This document shows positions 55,189 to 63,028 of a stretch of DNA of 64,000 nt, piece by piece. The notes under the pieces were generated by a model. The model worked only from the letters and a program-made list of their open reading frames with translations. It was not told where the DNA came from and ran no database searches. The first letter of the stretch is position 1. Each line of letters begins with the position of its first letter. The stretch spans positions 1 to 64,000 of the forward strand of contig CAIQOJ010000105.1 of assembly GCA_903873395.1 (NCBI GenBank), written 5' to 3'. A program made the position numbers and the translations under genes. Origin of the DNA: an uncultured Acidimicrobiaceae bacterium. GTDB lineage: Bacteria > Actinomycetota > Acidimicrobiia > Acidimicrobiales > RAAP-2.

Positions 55189-55650
55189 ATGCGCGACTCG
55201 GTGACCGTCCACATGGATGCTTCGAGTGATGCCGTCTGGGCGCTGCTCAGCGATGTCACTCGGATCGGCAGCTACAGCCCAGAGACGTTCGAGGCCGAAT
55301 GGCTGGACGGTGCCACCGGACCGGCGGTGGGGGCAACGTTCCGAGGTCATGTGAAGCGCAACGGCAAGGGCCCCGTCTACTGGACGACCTGCAAGGTCAC
55401 CGAGTGTGAGCCCGGGAAGACCTTCGCCTTCGCCGTCGTGCAGTCAGGGAAAGCCGTGAACAACTGGGGCTACTCCATTGCCCCCGCCGACTCGGGATGC
55501 GACGTTACCGAGTGGTTCCGCCTGGCCGACTCGTTGCCCATGAAGATCTATTGGAGCTTGCTGGGCTGGACACGAGGGAAGACCAACCGCCAGGGGATGC
55601 AGACCACGCTCGAGCGGATCAAGGCCGAGGTCGAGCGGACCGACGGCTGA
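55189..55650 (+). CDS. SRPBCC family protein
   Basis: A 153-residue START/Bet v1-like ligand-binding protein (polyketide cyclase/dehydrase group). It begins RDSVTVHMDASSDAVWALLSDVTRIGSYSPE, the typical first strand and helix, with GATFRGHVKRNGKGP and a C-terminal amphipathic helix (MQTTLERIKAEVER). The ligand is unknown. It is eight bases from the next gene and probably in one transcript. Confidence 0.85.
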   Translation: MRDSVTVHMDASSDAVWALLSDVTRIGSYSPETFEAEWLDGATGPAVGATFRGHVKRNGKGPVYWTTCKVTECEPGKTFAFAVVQSGKAVNNWGYSIAPADSGCDVTEWFRLADSLPMKIYWSLLGWTRGKTNRQGMQTTLERIKAEVERTDG

Positions 55651-55657
55651 GCGTCCG

Positions 55658-56593
55658 GTGGAGATCGCCATCATCGGATCGGGTCTGGCTGGTTTGACCG
55701 CAGCTCGCCATCTGACCGAAGCCGGCCATCATGTCGTCGTACTCGACAAGGGCCGCCGTCCTGGGGGTCGCATGGCCACCCGGGAGCTGATGGGTGGAGG
55801 CCGGGCCGACACCGGGGCGCAGTTCTTCACCGTCCGCAGCGCAGCGCTGGCGGAGAGCCTGGGCCTCTGGATGGAGCAAGGGCTTGTGCTGGAGTGGTGT
55901 CGAGGGTTCACCGCACCCGACGGTCATCCCCGATATGCCGTGCGGGGTGGCATGGCCGAACTTGGCGCCCACCTGGCCTCAGGACTCGATGTGCGCCAGT
56001 CGATCCGGGTCGACCGTGTCTCCCGCCAGGCCGGACGATGGCGGGTGACCTGGGGGAGCGGGCATGCCGGCCCGGCTGGAGGCATTGACGCCGATGCCGT
56101 CGTGGTCACGTCACCCGTTCCCCAGACAGCCACCCTCTTGGCTGACGGTGCGGAGGTGCCTGATCTGACCTATGAGGCCACACTCTCCCTGGTCGTTTCT
56201 TTGGACGGACCTAGCTCGGTGCCGACGCCCGGCGGGGTGCAACTGGCCGGAGACCCGGTCTGGTCATGGGTGGGGGACAACCTGGCCAAGGGAACGTCGC
56301 ATCAGCCGACCGTCACGCTGCACTCGACCAGCGCTCTGGCTGCAGCACGGTTCGATGAGGACGAATCCACACTGCTGGACAGCTTGCGCGATGCTGCTCG
56401 CCCGTGGTTGGGAGAGGCCCGCATCACCGATGCACAGGTGCAGCGGTGGCGCTTTGCCACACCGGTCTCCCCGTGGCCGGAGCGGTGCCTGGAGGTCACG
56501 TCCGGGGTAATCCTTGCTGGAGATGCCTTCGGCGGCCCTCGGGTCGAAGGGGCCTACCTGTCCGGAGCTGCAGCCGCTGAAGCCCTGAGTTGA
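55658..56593 (+). CDS. FAD-dependent oxidoreductase, renalase-like
   Basis: A 311-residue NAD(P)/FAD-binding protein. The dinucleotide motif IAIIGSGLAGLTAARHLTEAGHHVVVLDKG (3-32) is followed by RPGGRMATR and GAQFFTVRS. The C-terminal FAD motif is VILAGDAFGGPRVEGAYLSGAAAAEAL. The pattern fits small amine-oxidase-fold proteins related to renalase. The substrate is unknown. The start is GTG at 55658. It is convergent with the VOC gene. Confidence 0.85.
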   Translation: MEIAIIGSGLAGLTAARHLTEAGHHVVVLDKGRRPGGRMATRELMGGGRADTGAQFFTVRSAALAESLGLWMEQGLVLEWCRGFTAPDGHPRYAVRGGMAELGAHLASGLDVRQSIRVDRVSRQAGRWRVTWGSGHAGPAGGIDADAVVVTSPVPQTATLLADGAEVPDLTYEATLSLVVSLDGPSSVPTPGGVQLAGDPVWSWVGDNLAKGTSHQPTVTLHSTSALAAARFDEDESTLLDSLRDAARPWLGEARITDAQVQRWRFATPVSPWPERCLEVTSGVILAGDAFGGPRVEGAYLSGAAAAEALS

Positions 56594-56623
56594 GAGGATC
56601 CAACCACTCTGGCTGCAACGGCT

Positions 56624-57025
56624 CTAGGGGATCGACTCGCCAGCGACGTGGGTCTCGACGGCAACGAGCTCGATACGATTGCCGAAGGGGTCGGAGGTGA
56701 ACCGCTGGACCATGCCGGGGACGTCTTCCACGGTGCGGACAGCATGGCCGGCGGCCTCGAGTGCGGCGCACAGCTGGTCGATCCCAGAGACCACCAGAGC
56801 TGGGTGTGCCTTGCGGGCTGGGGTGAACCCCTCTTCGGCTCCCAGGTGGAGACGCAACGACCCCCGTTCGAACCAGCAGCCCCCACGTAGGGCAAGTTCG
56901 GCCGGCTTGGGGATCTGAGGCACCCCCAGCACGCCCTGGTAAAAGGCCACGGCCTCACGCTCACACCCCGGGGGCATGGCCAGCTGCACGTGATCGATCG
57001 CTTCAATGCGGAATCCGTCGCCCAT
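56624..57025 (-). CDS. VOC (glyoxalase/bleomycin-resistance) superfamily protein
   Basis: A 133-residue protein with two beta-alpha-beta-beta-beta units. IDHVQLAMPPGCEREAVAFYQGVLG is the first, and the second ends with FTSDPFGNRIELVA, the common VOC ending with the Glu ligand. The first metal His (DHVQL) is present. The substrate is unknown. TAGGTT seven bases before the ATG suggests a leaderless message. Confidence 0.88.
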   Translation of the reverse strand: MGDGFRIEAIDHVQLAMPPGCEREAVAFYQGVLGVPQIPKPAELALRGGCWFERGSLRLHLGAEEGFTPARKAHPALVVSGIDQLCAALEAAGHAVRTVEDVPGMVQRFTSDPFGNRIELVAVETHVAGESIP

Positions 57026-57032
57026 GGGGGAG

Positions 57033-57038
57033 AACCTA
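57033..57038 (-). promoter_or_regulatory. Leaderless-type -10 for the VOC gene
   Basis: On the minus strand TAGGTT (57038 down to 57033) ends seven bases before the ATG at 57025. It lies between that gene and the tandem repeats. Confidence 0.42.
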
Positions 57039-57068
57039 CCTGGACCGCATGAGGCGAGCCCTGACGAC

Positions 57069-57116
57069 GGATCAGGCGGTGGATCAGACGGTGGATCAGA
57101 CGGTGGATCAGACGGT
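57069..57116. repeat. Four 12-bp tandem repeats at the end of the SCP2 gene
   Basis: GGATCAGGCGGT (57069-57080) is followed by three identical GGATCAGACGGT units (57081-57116). The stop codon of the minus-strand SCP2 gene (57108-57110) is inside the last unit. Confidence 0.96.
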
Positions 57117-57527
57117 GGTGCTGGCGTCGACAGCCCGGGTGTACTCGCGGGCAGCTGTCATCAGAGATTGGGCTGCGGCCAGAACGGAGAGGTCACCACG
57201 GACGCGAATACGGCCCGCTGTGAGCGCCTCGGCCGGCGTCAACGTGCCTCGGGAAAGCGCCACGGCATCCTCATGGGTGAGGATGATGGTCACGTCGGAC
57301 ACGAGCGCTGAACCGTCCGAGGTGTCCAGGGCCAAGGTCAAAGCACCTTGGGCGGCTGACAAGAGGAGACGGACGTCGCCTTCAGGTCCGCCTCTGACCT
57401 CTTCGACCACGGTGAACGTGCCGCCCTGGGCGGCCAGGCCAGCGTCTGGGCCGGGAGTAGGGAGTACTACTCCGGCCAAGGCTTCGTTCATTGCCTCCGC
57501 CCACGCAGGGGTCAAGAACCTGGCCAT
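57108..57527 (-). CDS. SCP2 sterol-transfer family protein
   Basis: A 139-residue protein with an SCP2-like alpha/beta fold pattern: an N-terminal helix (TPAWAEAMNEAL), strands through VRLLLSAAQGALTLAL, and a late TIILTHEDAVALSRGTLTPAEALTAGRIRVRGDLSVL, the typical end of SCP2 domains. It probably binds lipid or acyl-CoA. It lies 23 bases after sdhB and may be co-transcribed with the sdh genes. Confidence 0.82.
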   Translation of the reverse strand: MARFLTPAWAEAMNEALAGVVLPTPGPDAGLAAQGGTFTVVEEVRGGPEGDVRLLLSAAQGALTLALDTSDGSALVSDVTIILTHEDAVALSRGTLTPAEALTAGRIRVRGDLSVLAAAQSLMTAAREYTRAVDASTTV

Positions 57528-57550
57528 GAGCGGAGTCTCTGGTCTGTGGA

Positions 57551-58543
57551 CTAGAGGTTCGGGTTGTTCGGTGACGTGGGATCTGGTGTTTCGGTCACGT
57601 CCGACAGCACGTTGACATCCACATCGACCAACTCTTCCACGACGACCGTCGTTCCGCCGGAGTGGGGCTGGGGGATCCCATGGACTCCACCAGGCGGCAT
57701 GACGGCGGCCGGGCCCTGAGCCGGGGCCAAGGCTGCCGCCTCACTGGCCGTCTTCTTCGTCCGGTTGCGAATCTTCCGGCCGAGCCATGCCACTGGGTCG
57801 TACTTGGCGTCGACCACCCGCTCCTTAAGCGGGATGATGGCGTTGTCGGTGATCTTGATGTGCTCGGGGCAGACCTCGGTGCAGCACTTGGTGATGTTGC
57901 ACATGCTCAGGCCCTGCTCCTCCTGGAGGAGTTGCCTGCGGTCGTTGGTGTCGAGCGGGTGCATCTCGAGTTCGGCCGACCTGATGAAGTATCGAGGACC
58001 GGCATAGGCGGTCTTGTTCTCTTCATGGTCACGGGTGACATGGCACACGTTCTGACAGAGGAAGCACTCGATGCACTTGCGGAACTCCTGGCTCCGCTCC
58101 ACGTCGATCTGAGCCATGCGATAGCCGCCAGCCTCGACCTCGTCGGCCGTCTTCTCCCGTGGGGCGAGGGGCGGAATTCGCTTGGCCACCTCGTAGTTGT
58201 AGGAGACGTCGGTGACCAGGTCACGCAGGATCGGGAACGAGCGCATGGGGGCGACGGTCACCGGGACGGTGGTGTCCAAGGTGTCCATGCGGGTCATGCA
58301 CATGAGCGACGGCCTGCCGTTGATCTCAGCGGAGCACGAGCCACACTTGCCTGCCTTGCAGTTCCAGCGACACGCCAGATCAGGTGCGGCCGTGGCCTGC
58401 ACCCGATGGATGACGTCGAGGACGACCTCGCCCTCCTGGGCCGGCATCACGTACTCGACGAAGTCGCCTCCCTCTTCGTCCCCGCGCCAGAGGCGCATGG
58501 TGACCTTTCCGCTCTGGGTGCTGCGGATGATCTCCTCTGCCAT
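57551..58543 (-). CDS. sdhB: Succinate dehydrogenase iron-sulfur subunit
   Basis: SdhB passes electrons from FAD to the membrane anchor. The [2Fe-2S] ligands are Cys62, 67, 70 and 82 in CKAGKCGSC and the following MCM. The [4Fe-4S]/[3Fe-4S] part has CIECFLCQNVC and CNITKCCTEVCPE. The 330-residue length exceeds the usual 240-250; about 70 C-terminal residues are Pro/Ala/Asp-rich. The ATG overlaps the sdhA stop by one base. Confidence 0.96.
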   Translation of the reverse strand: MAEEIIRSTQSGKVTMRLWRGDEEGGDFVEYVMPAQEGEVVLDVIHRVQATAAPDLACRWNCKAGKCGSCSAEINGRPSLMCMTRMDTLDTTVPVTVAPMRSFPILRDLVTDVSYNYEVAKRIPPLAPREKTADEVEAGGYRMAQIDVERSQEFRKCIECFLCQNVCHVTRDHEENKTAYAGPRYFIRSAELEMHPLDTNDRRQLLQEEQGLSMCNITKCCTEVCPEHIKITDNAIIPLKERVVDAKYDPVAWLGRKIRNRTKKTASEAAALAPAQGPAAVMPPGGVHGIPQPHSGGTTVVVEELVDVDVNVLSDVTETPDPTSPNNPNL

Positions 58544-60381
58544 CAGTGAGCCTCCTCGAACAGGGCCTGGAGCTCGGCCGGCATGACCGGGATGGGCTCG
58601 GGCTGGACGGTGATCGAACGAATAGACGGGGTGCCACCCACGCCGGAAGTGTCGGCGGCCGGATCGGCGATCCGCTCCACGAAGTTGACCTTCCCCATTT
58701 CGGGATCGGGCGTGGGGAAGTCGTTGCGGGTCTGACCGCCACGGCTCTCCTTGCGCTCCAGAGCGCCCATGGCCGTGCAGCGTGACACGGTGAGCATGGA
58801 GGGAAGGTCGGTGGTCAGGTTCCAGCCCGGGTTGTACTTGGTGCCACCGGACAGGGCGACATTGGCAGCCCGGTCTTCGAGCTCCTCGATCTTGCCCAAG
58901 GCATCCTCGAGCTCACTGCCGGTCCGGATGATTCCGACCAGACTCTGCATGGTCTCTTGGAGCGACTGCTGGATCTCGTAGGGGTTCTCGCCGGACTCGC
59001 GCTCGAACGGAGCGATGGCGGCCTCGATGACTTCTTGCACCTGGCCTTCATCAATGGTGACGTCACTGCGACCCTGAGCGAACTCAGAGGCTCCGATGCC
59101 AGCCCTGCGTCCGAAGACGATGAGGTCGGACAGTGAGTTGCCACCCAGCCGGTTGGAGCCGTGCATGCCGCCAGCGACCTCGCCAGCGGCAAAGAGTCCA
59201 GCCACGGTCGTTGCCGTGGAGTCAGCATCTACCCGCACGCCGCCCATGATGTAGTGACAGGTCGGACCGACTTCCATGGCCTCGGCGGTGATGTCGACCC
59301 CGGCCAACTCTTTGAACTGGTGATACATGGAAGGAAGGCGACGACGGATGTCCTCGGCGCTGCGCCGCGAGGCGATGTCCAAGAAGACACCGCCGTGGGG
59401 GCTGCCCCGTCCGGCCTTGACCTCGGCATTGATGGACCGGGCTACCTCGTCACGAGGGAGAAGCTCAGGCGGCCTGCGACCTGCTGCGTGGTCGTCGTAC
59501 CAGCGATCGGCTTCTTCCGGGGAATCGGCAGTCTCGGCCTGGAACATCGGCGGAATGTAGTCGAACATGAAGCGATTGCCCTCGGAGTTCCGAAGCACAC
59601 CACCGTCGCCGCGCACGCCCTCGGTGACGAGGATGCCACGGACGGACAGCGGCCAGACCATGCCGGTGGGATGGAACTGAATGCACTCCATGTCGATCAG
59701 GTCAGCACCGGCCCACAGGGCCATGGCGTGCCCGTCGCCGGTGCCCTCCCATGAGTTTGACGTGTACATCCACGATTTGCCCACACCGCCGGTGGCGAGG
59801 ACCACGGACTTGGCCTTGAAGACGACGAACTTGCCGCTGGGTCGCCAGTAGCCAACCATGCCGTTGACGGCACCCTGCTCGTCACGGAGGAGGCGGAGCA
59901 CCTTGCACTCCATAAAGACCTCGATGCCATCGGCAACGGCCTTCTGCTGCAGGGTACGGATGAGCTCGAGGCCGGTGCGGTCGCCGACGTGGGCGAGGCG
60001 GGCGTAGCGGTGGCCACCGAAGTCGCGCTGAAGGATCAGGCCATCTTTGGTGCGGTCGAAGATCGCACCCCACTCTTCGAGCTCACGGACGCGGTCCGGA
60101 GCCTCTTTGGCATGTAGCTCAGCCATACGCCAGTTGTTGAGCATCTTTCCGCCGCGCATGGTGTCGCGGAAGTGGACTTCCCAGTTGTCCTCGGAATAGA
60201 CGTTGCCCATGGCGGCGGCCATGCCGCCTTCGGCCATGACCGTGTGGGCTTTGCCCAACAGGGACTTACACACCAGGGCGGTGCGCAGTCCCATCGCTCG
60301 GGCCTCGATGGCGGCCCGTAGGCCGGCGCCACCTGCGCCCAGGATGATGACGTCGAAGTCGTGGGTCTCGTACTCGTGCAT
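58543..60381 (-). CDS. sdhA: Succinate dehydrogenase flavoprotein subunit
   Basis: SdhA oxidises succinate with covalent FAD. The start is ATG at 60381 (MHEYETHDFDVIILGAGGAGLRAA). AHTVMAEGGMAAAMGN holds the FAD-linked His region. CIQFHPTGM and MEVGPTCHYIMGGVRVD are active-site segments, and GLFAAGEVAGGMHGSNRLGGNSLSD is the second FAD motif. The length of 612 is normal. The open frame runs further upstream through sdhC but is not coding there. Confidence 0.97.
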   Translation of the reverse strand: MHEYETHDFDVIILGAGGAGLRAAIEARAMGLRTALVCKSLLGKAHTVMAEGGMAAAMGNVYSEDNWEVHFRDTMRGGKMLNNWRMAELHAKEAPDRVRELEEWGAIFDRTKDGLILQRDFGGHRYARLAHVGDRTGLELIRTLQQKAVADGIEVFMECKVLRLLRDEQGAVNGMVGYWRPSGKFVVFKAKSVVLATGGVGKSWMYTSNSWEGTGDGHAMALWAGADLIDMECIQFHPTGMVWPLSVRGILVTEGVRGDGGVLRNSEGNRFMFDYIPPMFQAETADSPEEADRWYDDHAAGRRPPELLPRDEVARSINAEVKAGRGSPHGGVFLDIASRRSAEDIRRRLPSMYHQFKELAGVDITAEAMEVGPTCHYIMGGVRVDADSTATTVAGLFAAGEVAGGMHGSNRLGGNSLSDLIVFGRRAGIGASEFAQGRSDVTIDEGQVQEVIEAAIAPFERESGENPYEIQQSLQETMQSLVGIIRTGSELEDALGKIEELEDRAANVALSGGTKYNPGWNLTTDLPSMLTVSRCTAMGALERKESRGGQTRNDFPTPDPEMGKVNFVERIADPAADTSGVGGTPSIRSITVQPEPIPVMPAELQALFEEAH

Positions 60382-60392
60382 TGTCCCTCGCC

Positions 60393-61223
60393 TCAGAAGT
60401 GGAAGCCGTAGTCGGTGATCGTCCCGCTGGCTACCAACCGGATGTAGAGGTCGGTGAAGGCCACGAAGACGAGGCTCATCCAGGCAAAGAGCATGTGCTT
60501 GCCGTTGAGCGGAGTCAGGAACTTCCACATCTTGTAGCGGATCGGGGCCTTCGAGAACTGCTTGACGCCTCCGCCGCAGAGGTGACGACACGCATGGCAA
60601 CTCAGCGAATAGAGCCACAGCAGGGTGGCATTGATGCAGAGCACTGCTGTGCCGACACTGATGCCGAAGCCACTGCCCTGCCCGGGTTGGCTGAAAGCCA
60701 GGATGGCGTCGTAGGTCAAGATCACGTTGAAGATCAGACCGAAGTAGAAGAAGTAGCGATGGACATTCTGGAGGATGAGCGGGAACCGCGACTCTCCGGA
60801 GTACGAGCCATGGGCGTCGGACACTGCGCAAGCAGGTGGGGCCAGCCAGAAGGACCGGTAGTAGGCCTTGCGGTAGTAGTAGCAGGTCATACGGAAACCG
60901 AGCGGGAAGATCAGAATCAGCAGAGCCGGCGAGATCGTCCACCATGAGATGGTCGGTGAGTGGCTCGCTCCGGGGACGCAACTGGCCGTGAGACAGGGGG
61001 AGTAGAAGGGCGAAATGAGATCGCGCCCGAGGTCCTTACCGGCGTAGTAGTTCCGGTTCACGAAGGCGGCCCAACTTGCGTAGGCCACGAATGATGTCAG
61101 GACCACCACGGTGATGACTGGTTGCACCCAGTAGCGATCGGTCCGCAGTGTGGGGGTGTCGGGCCCGCCTCGGGCCCCTCCCAGCACGACCGGGGTGACT
61201 GTTGCGTCCTCCAGCGTCGTCAA
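60393..61223 (-). CDS. sdhC: Succinate dehydrogenase membrane anchor (single long subunit)
   Basis: A 276-residue membrane protein with about five helices, the length of the actinobacterial single-subunit anchor rather than separate SdhC and SdhD. The TTG at 61223 follows GAGGAG by seven bases. An in-frame GTG at 61280 would add an Arg-rich lead. Near the end of the fourth helix is the motif CHACRHLC (Cys209, His210, Cys212, His214, Cys216). Mycobacterial Sdh1-type enzymes have a Rieske-type cluster in the membrane part, and this motif may serve that purpose. Confidence 0.9.
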   Translation of the reverse strand: MTTLEDATVTPVVLGGARGGPDTPTLRTDRYWVQPVITVVVLTSFVAYASWAAFVNRNYYAGKDLGRDLISPFYSPCLTASCVPGASHSPTISWWTISPALLILIFPLGFRMTCYYYRKAYYRSFWLAPPACAVSDAHGSYSGESRFPLILQNVHRYFFYFGLIFNVILTYDAILAFSQPGQGSGFGISVGTAVLCINATLLWLYSLSCHACRHLCGGGVKQFSKAPIRYKMWKFLTPLNGKHMLFAWMSLVFVAFTDLYIRLVASGTITDYGFHF

Positions 61224-61236
61224 TTCTCTCTCCTCG

Positions 61237-61305
61237 TCACGACACCTGCGTCGACGTGGCCGCTGCCACGCCTTCGTCAATGTAGTTGGACAGTCTCAAA
61301 CCCAT
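61237..61305 (-). CDS. Possible small ORF upstream of sdhC (second half)
   Basis: ATG at 61305 opens 22 codons (MGLRLSNYIDEGVAAATSTQVS) ending 16 bases before the sdhC TTG, just ahead of its ribosome site. It overlaps the preceding small frame. Together the two could be one 40-residue protein split by a frameshift, or two tiny upstream cistrons. Confidence 0.3.
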   Translation of the reverse strand: MGLRLSNYIDEGVAAATSTQVS

Positions 61306-61355
61306 TCCAATTCCTCGGATGCGGGCTCGGTGACTTGCTCGGTCGGGTCGTACAT
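61296..61355 (-). CDS. Possible small ORF upstream of sdhC (first half)
   Basis: ATG at 61355 opens 19 codons (MYDPTEQVTEPASEELEWV), a protein-like acidic peptide, ending in a TGA that overlaps the next small frame. The 255-base divergent gap between sdhC and the AAA+ gene holds only these frames and promoters. Confidence 0.3.
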   Translation of the reverse strand: MYDPTEQVTEPASEELEWV

Positions 61356-61465
61356 GACCCTCGGATGTCGCATTGTTCCACTTCGGAGCCCTGCAGTGCG
61401 AAACGACCGATGTTGGAGCCACCAGCAGGTGCCCCCTCCCTGCTCCACGGGGCCTCGGGCACGCC

Positions 61466-61471
61466 TAGGCT
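61466..61471 (+). promoter_or_regulatory. Leaderless-type -10 for the AAA+ ATPase gene
   Basis: TAGGCT ends seven bases before the ATG at 61479, with no ribosome site between. It supports that ATG as the start. Confidence 0.42.
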
Positions 61472-61478
61472 CGGATCT

Positions 61479-62978
61479 ATGACCGATCCGGAGCAGACCT
61501 CACCGGCCCAGGCGTCGCGCGCCGATCTTTCGTTGCACCTGACACCGCCACCTGACATCACCACCCTGGGTGGCCTGCGTCAGGCCGGCTGGGTCTCGCT
61601 GTCGGTGGCCGACGAGATCCGGCGCAACGCTGCCGCTCGGATCGCTGCAGGTGAGCCGTTGGTGACGGGCGTGCTGGGCTTCGAGCACACCGTCCTCCCT
61701 CAGATCGAGAATGCCGTGCTGGCTGGACACGACTTGATCCTGTTGGGCGAGCGAGGCCAGGCCAAGACTCGAATCGTGCGGTCGCTGGTCGGCCTGCTCG
61801 ACGAGTGGCTGCCGATCGTGGCCCACTCGGAGATCAATGACGATCCCTTCCATCCGATCTCGCGCTTCGCCAAAGATCTTGCCGCCGAGGCTGGTGACGA
61901 CCTGCCGATCGCTTGGGTGCATCGCAGTGACCGCTACGGCGAGAAGTTGGCCACTCCCGATACGTCCATCGCCGACCTCATCGGCGAGGTCGATCCCATC
62001 AGGGTCGCCGAGGGTCGCTACCTCTCTGACGAGTTGACGATCCACTACGGCCTCGTCCCCCGTCTCAACCGCGGCATCTTTGCCGTCAACGAGCTCCCCG
62101 ACCTCGCCGAGCGCATTCAGGTCGGACTGCTCAACGTGCTCGAAGAGCGCGACGTTCAGATCCGGGGGCATCGCGTCCGCCTGCCGCTCGACATCATGCT
62201 GGTGGCCACGGCGAACCCCGAGGACTACACGAACCGTGGCCGGATCATCACTCCACTCAAGGACCGATTCGGAGCACAGGTGCGCACCCACTATCCGCCG
62301 GATGCTGCCACTGAGCTCCGTATTGCGGAGTTCGAGGCCGACCTGCCTGGGCGGGGTGATGGTGAAGAGGAAGGTCGAGTCGGGGCGCCAGCGGTGATCG
62401 TGCCGGCGTTCATGGCTGAGGTCGTGGCCGAGCTCAGCCAACTGGCCCGCCAGAGCCCACACCTCAACCAGCGCTCTGGTGTTTCCGTTCGCCTCACCAT
62501 CGCCAACTACGAGACCCTGGTGGCCAACGCCACTCGCCGGGCTCTGCGCAACGGCGAGGCAGTTGCCGTTCCCCGGGTGTCGGACTTGCAGGCGCTGATC
62601 TCGTCTACCCAAGGCAAGGTTGAGGTCGAGTCTCTCGAAGAGGGACGGGAAGAACTGATCTTGGCCCAGTTGGTGGCCGCTGCCGTTCTGCTGGTGTTCC
62701 GCCGCAGGGTGCAGCTGAGCGATCCCGCCGCGGTCATCGCGGCCTTCACTGAGGACACTGTCGTTCACGCAGGCGACGACCTGACTGGTGCCGCCTATGC
62801 CGAGACCCTGGCGCTGGTGCCAGCTCTGGATGAGCCAGCTCGTGCCCTAGCCGGTGGATCCGACGACCCGGCGGTGCTCGCCAGTGCTGTCGAACTCATC
62901 CTCGAGGGCCTGCACCTGACCAAGCGGCTGAATAAGGAAGCGGCCGGATCTCGCGCTACCTACCGGGGTCGGAGTTGA
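61479..62978 (+). CDS. MoxR/magnesium-chelatase-type AAA+ ATPase
   Basis: A 499-residue AAA+ ATPase related to the ChlI/MoxR group. The P-loop region is LLGERGQAKTRIVRSL, with Ala in place of the usual second Gly. Walker B is IFAVNELPDLAERIQVGLLNVLEERDVQIRGHRVRLP, and sensor 1 is MLVATANPEDYTNRGRIITPLKDRFGAQV. A helical lid follows. It is followed by a probable VWA protein, the usual partner. Such pairs act as chaperone-like or metal-insertion machines; the target here is unknown. Confidence 0.88.
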   Translation: MTDPEQTSPAQASRADLSLHLTPPPDITTLGGLRQAGWVSLSVADEIRRNAAARIAAGEPLVTGVLGFEHTVLPQIENAVLAGHDLILLGERGQAKTRIVRSLVGLLDEWLPIVAHSEINDDPFHPISRFAKDLAAEAGDDLPIAWVHRSDRYGEKLATPDTSIADLIGEVDPIRVAEGRYLSDELTIHYGLVPRLNRGIFAVNELPDLAERIQVGLLNVLEERDVQIRGHRVRLPLDIMLVATANPEDYTNRGRIITPLKDRFGAQVRTHYPPDAATELRIAEFEADLPGRGDGEEEGRVGAPAVIVPAFMAEVVAELSQLARQSPHLNQRSGVSVRLTIANYETLVANATRRALRNGEAVAVPRVSDLQALISSTQGKVEVESLEEGREELILAQLVAAAVLLVFRRRVQLSDPAAVIAAFTEDTVVHAGDDLTGAAYAETLALVPALDEPARALAGGSDDPAVLASAVELILEGLHLTKRLNKEAAGSRATYRGRS

Positions 62979-63028
62979 GATGATCGCCATGAAGGGGCAG
63001 GCATGACTACGGACACAAGGACGGCGCG

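Noticed and set aside
60382..60981. Upstream extension of the sdhA frame to 812 residues
   Set aside because: The extra segment is the sdhC gene read in another frame; MHEYETHDFDV at 60381 is the standard SdhA opening.
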